DNA of 9,265 bases from JBAZZQ01 sp041658725 (GTDB taxonomy: Bacteria; Planctomycetota; Phycisphaerae; JAAYCJ01), in the NCBI GenBank assembly GCA_041658725.1, contig JBAZZQ010000087.1, forward strand, positions 1 to 9,265, written 5' to 3'. This document shows, in pieces, positions 4,321-9,265 of the stretch (positions within the stretch are counted from its first letter, which is position 1; each line of letters starts with the position of its first letter). Below the pieces are notes generated by a model. It was not told the origin of the DNA, did no database searches, and saw nothing but the letters and a program-made list of their open reading frames with translations. The position numbers and the translations under genes were made by a program.

Positions 4321-7300
4321 TTATGCCACATCTTGATAAATACTTTTTCCCGCTCCAAAATACGCTTCGTAGACATGCCCGAAGACGGCATCGCATTTCT
4401 GCTGAAATAGTTCCGGAGCATACGTCCTCGGAAGTCCATCGTCCAAAACATGCTGTATAGTCGAAAGAACATCCGCCCGTGCCTGCTGTTTTTTTCGCCA
4501 ATCCAAAACCAACTTCTCCTTTTTCAGCGTTTCCAGAAGCGTTCGAGAAACCTGCTTGATCTGGTTGACTTCCTTCTTGGTCAAGTCGGACTTTTTCAGC
4601 AGGTCAAATATTGCCAGTTCCTCCTGAGAAAGGTTCTCTGATATGCTCCGTTTGTCTTCCTCGTTCAATTCCTGAGCAAATAGCAGCAGTTTATTGAAGA
4701 ACAAATCCAGGTCTTCGGTTCCTGTGTTGTATTCGTCAATCAACGCCTGAAATTTTTCCAGGAAACTGATCCTCGTGCGATTCTGACGAATCATCTGCTT
4801 CATTTTGGCGTTGAGTTTACCCTTCAACTTCTCGATCTGGATATGCTTATGACCCTTGGCGAAGATTCTCTTCAGGGCTTCAAAGTCTATCTTACTCAGG
4901 TCGATGATGTGATCCCCTTCAGGTCCGAACGGTCTGTCAATGACATATCCGTCGGTTTCGATGGAGTCATCCAAAAGAGTTTCGACCTGGTTCATCACCT
5001 CGGAGATATCCACTTCCGACGACAAAGACCTGATTTTCTCCGCAATAATTTTAAACAGAACGCATATTTCCGTAAATTTAACTGCTTCGGGGTCGGGAAG
5101 AATCCCCTTGTAGAGCTTTATGACGTTCCCCGAGAGGGTTAAATATTTCTTCTTCGTCTCCTCGTTCACCAACAGCGCATCCACGGCATCGTCCAACGCC
5201 TTGACACGGTGCAATTTCTCAGCCTCGATGATCCTCTTTGGATCAACCCCTTTTTCCCGACAGAAAACCGATGTTTCGTCGATTGCCTTCGTCAGTTCCT
5301 TCAGCAAATCGCTTTTGGGCTTAACCGGCGTTTCCCCTCCCTTGGCAGTCCCACCAGTGCCTGATCCGTAAATCGCTAGTGCCTTTTGCAAATTGCGAAA
5401 TACGCCAATGTAATCTACGATCAACCCATTGGATTTGTCTCTAAAAACTCGATTGGCACGGGCAATCGTTTGCATCAGCGTATGGTTCCGCATCGGCTTA
5501 TCCAGGTAGATCGTCGATAGGCAGGGAACATCAAACCCCGTCATCCACATTGCACAGACAAAGACGATACGAAACGGGTCTTTCTCATCTTTGAACTTAT
5601 CATCCAAATCTTCTTTTACCACCCGCAACCGATGGGGTTTTATGTCCAGTCCCAGCTTCTTAAACTTGTCTTCCTCGTTCTGCTCCCCACTGACCACCAC
5701 AGCCATGTCGGTTTCCTGCATGAACTGAATTTTTTCTTTCAGTGTCTTTTTCGTCCCCTGGTCTTCGGTTTTCTTTAGTTCTGCCTTCAGATTCTCAAGA
5801 TACTTTTTCCACGCCGTTTGCACCTTGTTAAACATTTTGACGGCAGTGGGCTTGTCAATCGAAACTACCATAGCCTTGCCCATATAACCACGGTTTATAA
5901 AATGAGCAACGATGTCTTCAGCGATCTTATCCAATCGGTCGTTACGGGTGATCAGGTGGTACTGACGGGCGAATTCCCGTTCCAGCTTCTTTTCCTGATC
6001 CTCATCCAGCAGCGCCTCTTCGATAATCTGGGCAAAATCCTCATCCAAATCTTCATTCTTCAATTGCAGTTCAGGGATTCGGTTCTCGTAATAGAGGGGA
6101 ACCGTCGCCCCATCATCGATGGACTGCTTAAAGTCATAGATACTGACGTAATCCCCAAAAGTTTCTCTGGTCTTTTCCTCGCCCACGATCAGTGGTGTTC
6201 CTGTGAAGGCGATAAATGCAGCATTCGGCAGTGCAGTGCGCATATTCATCGCCAGCGTGTCATACTGGCTCCGGTGGGCTTCATCCGTGATGACGATGAT
6301 GTCCGACCGTTCCGACAGCAGGGGATACTTTTGTCCTGGTGGAACCTGAAATTTCTGGATCAGGGTGAAGATGTTTCGATGATTCTCACGCAAAAGTCGG
6401 CGAAGATGCTCGCAGCTTTCTGCCTGAACCTTCTGCTCCGTCACTGCCCCTGCATCCTGGAAGTTACCGTAAATTTGATCGTCCAGATCATCTCTGTCTG
6501 TGATGATAAGGAACGTGTAATCCCCCCTGAATTTTCGTAGTATTTTTTGGGAGAAAAAGATCATCGAAAAGCTCTTGCCGCTCCCCTGCGTATGCCAGAA
6601 CACTCCCAGCCGTCCCTGATTTTCCCTGATCCTCTTAAAGGACTCGATGGCGTTATTGACCCCCAGGTATTGATGATTCTTCGCCAGAATCTTGATGAAC
6701 GAACCATCTTTGTTCTGAAACAGGGTAAAATTTTCCAGAAGATCAATAAACTTCGCCTTCTCGCAAGTTCCTCGGATGATCGTATCCAGGGAAACAATTC
6801 CTTCTTCTCCTTCGCTGTTGATCTTCTTCCATTCGGCAAAATATTCCCAGTCGGCAGTGATACTCCCGATACGGCTCTGGAAACCGTTAGACAGGATAAT
6901 CAGTGCGTTATACCAAAACAGTTGTGGAATGGTCGTCTTATAGTCTCTCAGATTGTCCCGATAGGCATTTTCCAGCCGTTTGTGGCTTGCCTTCAGCTCG
7001 ATGAAAATCAACGGCAGTCCGTTAATGAACCCCACCAAGTCTGCTCGTCGTTTATACATCTCCCCTGTCACCCAGAACTGAGAAGCCCAAAAGAAGTCGT
7101 TATTGCTTAAATTGTCAAAATCGATTACCTTGACGACCTGAATTTCTTCGCTGCCGTCTGGCTGCTTTACGAGAACCTTCACCCCATCCCTGAGCATTTG
7201 GTAGATTTCTCGGTTTGCCGTGACGGGGTTTAACGAACTTCGATCCCTGGTCAGTTCTTCGATTGCTCCTTCAATTGCTTCGGAGAGAATTTCAGAATTG

Positions 7301-7482
7301 ATTTGAATGAGGGTATTTCGCAACCGTGGTTTTAACACCACGTCCGATGGGGTTTCCCTGCCCAATGTCGAATTTGTTCCAAATGTTTCGTAATAGCAGT
7401 TCTGATATCCATATCCAAGGGATTGGAATATTTCGATAGCTGGCTTCTCGATGAGGATGTCTTCAGAATATTGCTTTATCAT
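4321..7482 (-). CDS. hsdR: Type I restriction endonuclease subunit R (HsdR)
   Basis: The 1053-residue protein has the full HsdR order and a normal length. HsdR is the nuclease and ATP-driven DNA translocase of Type I restriction systems and works in the cytoplasm on a complex of HsdM and HsdS. The N-terminal PD-(D/E)XK nuclease shows Asp148 in RRADLVGF and Glu162/Lys164 in IELKAS. The helicase motor has Walker A TQGSGKS (298-304), DEAH (400-403), FTGTP (426-430), a MTGFD motif (647-651) and motif VI QTIARANR (671-678). A charged helical C-terminal domain (about 720-1053) would contact the methylase core. No active-site residue looks missing. Its ATG overlaps the stop of the upstream Gp37/Gp68-like gene (ATGA, 7479-7482), so translation is probably coupled. 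Neither hsdM nor hsdS is present in the window; the operon order leaves room for them only beyond the right edge or elsewhere. The identification is firm. Confidence 0.95.
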   Translation of the reverse strand: MIKQYSEDILIEKPAIEIFQSLGYGYQNCYYETFGTNSTLGRETPSDVVLKPRLRNTLIQINSEILSEAIEGAIEELTRDRSSLNPVTANREIYQMLRDGVKVLVKQPDGSEEIQVVKVIDFDNLSNNDFFWASQFWVTGEMYKRRADLVGFINGLPLIFIELKASHKRLENAYRDNLRDYKTTIPQLFWYNALIILSNGFQSRIGSITADWEYFAEWKKINSEGEEGIVSLDTIIRGTCEKAKFIDLLENFTLFQNKDGSFIKILAKNHQYLGVNNAIESFKRIRENQGRLGVFWHTQGSGKSFSMIFFSQKILRKFRGDYTFLIITDRDDLDDQIYGNFQDAGAVTEQKVQAESCEHLRRLLRENHRNIFTLIQKFQVPPGQKYPLLSERSDIIVITDEAHRSQYDTLAMNMRTALPNAAFIAFTGTPLIVGEEKTRETFGDYVSIYDFKQSIDDGATVPLYYENRIPELQLKNEDLDEDFAQIIEEALLDEDQEKKLEREFARQYHLITRNDRLDKIAEDIVAHFINRGYMGKAMVVSIDKPTAVKMFNKVQTAWKKYLENLKAELKKTEDQGTKKTLKEKIQFMQETDMAVVVSGEQNEEDKFKKLGLDIKPHRLRVVKEDLDDKFKDEKDPFRIVFVCAMWMTGFDVPCLSTIYLDKPMRNHTLMQTIARANRVFRDKSNGLIVDYIGVFRNLQKALAIYGSGTGGTAKGGETPVKPKSDLLKELTKAIDETSVFCREKGVDPKRIIEAEKLHRVKALDDAVDALLVNEETKKKYLTLSGNVIKLYKGILPDPEAVKFTEICVLFKIIAEKIRSLSSEVDISEVMNQVETLLDDSIETDGYVIDRPFGPEGDHIIDLSKIDFEALKRIFAKGHKHIQIEKLKGKLNAKMKQMIRQNRTRISFLEKFQALIDEYNTGTEDLDLFFNKLLLFAQELNEEDKRSISENLSQEELAIFDLLKKSDLTKKEVNQIKQVSRTLLETLKKEKLVLDWRKKQQARADVLSTIQHVLDDGLPRTYAPELFQQKCDAVFGHVYEAYFGAGKSIYQDVA

Positions 7483-8204
7483 ATTGCCATTCCATTTAGT
7501 TGTGGCATTTCATCCCAAGTCCTACCCTCAAGTTCTCTACCCGCTTTTTTCTTATTAAAACCTCCCCATTGCTTAAAGAAAAACGGAACATTTGCTCTGA
7601 TACATTGATTTCGAATATCAATTACCCACGATGGGTCCATTGGTCTTGCTTTTGGTCCCGACTCCCCTCCAACAATCACCCAATCAATTTCCTTTAGGTT
7701 TAAATTGTGTATTGGACCAAGTAAGGGTTCAAGAGACAAAAATTTCAAATAGGCGTTTGTCTTCCGTAAATGATCAATGCGATAACCATATTCCTCATTT
7801 TCGACACTCACACCCATCCAAATATTCGTTTTCCATGACAATTTATCCCCAAGGTTAAGGAGACGTTCAGATCGTTTGGTAAGGATTTGAAATCTATGCC
7901 AATTCGCTTGGTGCATTACATTGAAAACTTGCTGGATAAATCTTAATGTAACCCCTTCATGGAAAAGGTCACTCATCGAATTAACGAATATCGTTTGTGG
8001 TTTTTTCCATTTTGAGGGTAAATGTAAAACTTGTCTATGCATGGCCAGTTCAAAACCATTCACATAATTCGTCTGCCCCATTCCTTGTAGCCGTTTTGCC
8101 ATTCGTTCGGCATAGCAATATTTGCACCCTGGACTAATCTTTGTGCATCCTGTCACAGGGTTCCAAGTCGCCTCCGTCCATTCTATAGCTGAGTTGGTTC
8201 CCAA
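7479..8204 (-). CDS. Gp37/Gp68 family (DUF5131) three-Cys-motif protein
   Basis: This 241-residue protein matches Pfam Gp37_Gp68 closely. It has TWNPVTGCTKISPGCKYCYAE with Cys20, Cys27 and Cys30 (CX6CX2C, a radical-SAM-like cluster motif), FVNSMSDLFHE (73-83), ILTKRSERL (107-115), GVSVEN (131-136), FLSLEPLLGP (155-164), WVIVGGESGP (175-184) with KARPMDP after it, and FFFKQWGG (208-215). Members occur in phages and mobile elements and typically sit beside tcmP, as here; their reaction is not established. The start is a TTG at 8202-8204, two bases after the tcmP stop, with GAGAGGA upstream; it gives the family's usual N-terminus (..IEWTEATWNP), while the next ATG (residue 35) would remove all three cysteines. 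The stop overlaps the hsdR start. The family call is firm; the function is unknown. Confidence 0.93.
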   Translation of the reverse strand: MGTNSAIEWTEATWNPVTGCTKISPGCKYCYAERMAKRLQGMGQTNYVNGFELAMHRQVLHLPSKWKKPQTIFVNSMSDLFHEGVTLRFIQQVFNVMHQANWHRFQILTKRSERLLNLGDKLSWKTNIWMGVSVENEEYGYRIDHLRKTNAYLKFLSLEPLLGPIHNLNLKEIDWVIVGGESGPKARPMDPSWVIDIRNQCIRANVPFFFKQWGGFNKKKAGRELEGRTWDEMPQLNGMAI

Positions 8205-8206
8205 AA

Positions 8207-9046
8207 TCAGATTCCTCTCTTCTTATATTTATTAAAGATATCTTTAATGATTTTATTCGCCACAGCTTTTTGAGAAGCAAAAAAAAGATAATAAACGATT
8301 GCCCCTTTTGTATTCCTCATGGGGAGGGGTTCTGGAACGTTCGCAAATTCGGCAACATCCCTTAATCGCTTTCGAAAACCTTCTGCGATAACCTTGTTGT
8401 CTTCTTTTTCCTCTAATCCGAAAAAATTCCCTTGTGTTGAATAAGCAACTTTCTGCCAGGAATCATCCCCCCAGAAGGAATTCATCCTCTCTATGTCCTT
8501 TTCTCTCACTCCTGTAGGGTCTCGCCAAATAACGTTCCGATTAATATCTGCTACTGGAAAATTTAGAAACATATCCATGCTTTTCATTTTGCCCGCAGTC
8601 TCTATTACTTTCCAATTGAGGTGGAGTCCATAAGGATCGAGAATGCATAATCCTCTCCTCCAATCTTTGAATTGGACCTTGGGAAATACTTCATCAAGCA
8701 GAATAGAATTGCAATCCGCTCTGTAAATGTGGACATTTGACCTATTACCAGCGATATCCTTTAGAGACTCGACCTTGTTGGGGTTAATGTCTACCAGATG
8801 ATATTCACAAAAAGGGGGAAGGATGTTCAGTGCATTCATTGGACTGCCTGGTACAAAGTCCCCAGTTGTTTTCGAAATATGAACGCCTGCTCCTGCAAAA
8901 CCATCGATGTAAACATGATATAATTTTGGATTTCGTTGAGCCGAGAGAATTGTTGAATAAGCCGTTGCGTAGTCCTTGAGAATATCAAGTTTGATCTCTG
9001 ACCAGTAGCCGATTTCATCAAATTTAAGTTCATTGCCTTTTGTCAT
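8207..9046 (-). CDS. tcmP: three-Cys-motif partner protein TcmP
   Basis: The 279-residue protein fits the TcmP family, defined by its pairing with Gp37/Gp68 three-Cys proteins. It has a methyltransferase-like core: YIDGFAGAG (46-54) resembles the SAM-binding motif I, HLVDINPNK (83-91) the acidic end of strand 2, and ILDPYG (135-140) stands where amino-methyltransferases have the DPPY-type catalytic motif. Other family-like segments are GSPMNAL (67-73), FLNFPVADINRN (160-171) and YYLFFAS (252-258). Whether it methylates DNA, RNA or anything else is not shown. It is the first gene of the three-gene minus-strand operon. Its ATG at 9046 follows GAGAGGAG with about 10 bases between. The gene is locally AT-rich near its 3' end, unlike hsdR, which suggests that the tcmP pair and hsdR may have different origins. 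The family call is good. Confidence 0.88.
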   Translation of the reverse strand: MTKGNELKFDEIGYWSEIKLDILKDYATAYSTILSAQRNPKLYHVYIDGFAGAGVHISKTTGDFVPGSPMNALNILPPFCEYHLVDINPNKVESLKDIAGNRSNVHIYRADCNSILLDEVFPKVQFKDWRRGLCILDPYGLHLNWKVIETAGKMKSMDMFLNFPVADINRNVIWRDPTGVREKDIERMNSFWGDDSWQKVAYSTQGNFFGLEEKEDNKVIAEGFRKRLRDVAEFANVPEPLPMRNTKGAIVYYLFFASQKAVANKIIKDIFNKYKKRGI

Positions 9047-9265
9047 TTAGTATTTACTCCTCTCGGTTATCCGATTTGAAGTGCCCCCGAAATCAGTTTG
9101 GGCAATAAAAGTTCTCGGGTTTGTTGAAGTATCCTATTTTTAGGGTGTAGTTTTCATTTTACGTAGTCCTTATGCAGAATCTTTGAGGCAAAGGTAATGC
9201 GACCAAAAGTTTTCCCATCGACCGGATTTGACCGCCGTCCGCAAACGGAGGATGTGATTGCCACC
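9047..9265. other. right-end region upstream of tcmP; promoter area and possible gene fragment
   Basis: On the minus strand GAGAGGAG, about 10 bases before the tcmP ATG, is its ribosome-binding site. No convincing -35/-10 pair stands out. Beyond it, a minus-strand frame enters at the edge and stops at 9154-9156 (36 residues, ending GRITFASKILHKDYVK); it could be the tail of an upstream gene. On the plus strand an ATG at 9197 behind GAGGCAAAGG opens a frame that runs off the edge. All frames are open over this short stretch, so I do not choose. Confidence 0.35.
9082..9104. other. inverted repeat TGCCC...GGGCA upstream of tcmP
   Basis: TGCCC (9082-9086) and AAA (9090-9092) pair with TTT (9097-9099) and GGGCA (9100-9104), leaving a three-base bulge and a TCAG loop. 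It lies about 36 bases upstream of the tcmP start. The TGGGCA on the plus strand recalls the core of the leaders in the left block, but no matching AT-tract and ribosome-binding site follow, so the link is weak. Confidence 0.35.

Noticed and set aside
5818..7110. Long plus-strand open frames opposite hsdR (240 and 187 codons)
   Set aside because: They are antisense to the conserved nuclease and helicase motifs of hsdR, have no recognisable domains and lack credible ribosome-binding sites.

Overview
The window looks like a bacterial accessory region: a mobile-element or defence-island mosaic rather than core chromosome. Ribosome-binding sites are clear, genes are tightly packed and base composition is mixed (hand-sampled 60-base blocks run from about one third to one half G+C). 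I see no rRNA, tRNA, integrase, transposase or CRISPR array. The phylum cannot be fixed from the sequence; an environmental Gram-negative-type bacterium is the best guess.

Left part, plus strand (1-4120). A short reading frame that probably ends an upstream gene is followed by a two-gene unit: a divergent RuvB-like AAA+ ATPase (183-1166) and a small helix-turn-helix protein (1177-1662). Four more plus-strand genes follow, each behind its own spacer: a DUF2958-type protein (1819-2352), a SplB-like (COG1533) radical SAM protein (2439-3395), and two unrecognised small proteins of 82 and 76 residues. These four genes appear to share a leader design: a small hairpin whose 3' part carries ATGGG, an AT-rich tract, then a Shine-Dalgarno sequence, usually GAAAGG. 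A strong intrinsic terminator (3784-3817) lies between the last two genes.

Right part, minus strand (9046-4321). Three genes form one compact operon read leftward: tcmP (three-Cys-motif partner protein, methyltransferase-like fold), its usual partner a Gp37/Gp68 (DUF5131) three-Cys protein, and hsdR, the nuclease/translocase subunit of a Type I restriction system. The first two are 2 bases apart and the last two overlap by ATGA. No hsdM or hsdS is visible; they may lie beyond the right edge.

The most striking unexplained structure is a pair of arrays of a TGTC-type motif repeated every 11 bases exactly. One array (1650-1737) begins inside the end of the helix-turn-helix gene. The other (4187-4263) lies in the gap where the two gene blocks converge. 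They share the core, phase and orientation, and bracket the four-gene block. They could be cooperative sites for an oligomerising DNA-binding protein, such as an operator, an excision or control site, or a plasmid-type centromere; the neighbouring helix-turn-helix protein is the obvious candidate ligand. A 23-base perfect inverted repeat inside the DUF2958 gene is a further unexplained element.
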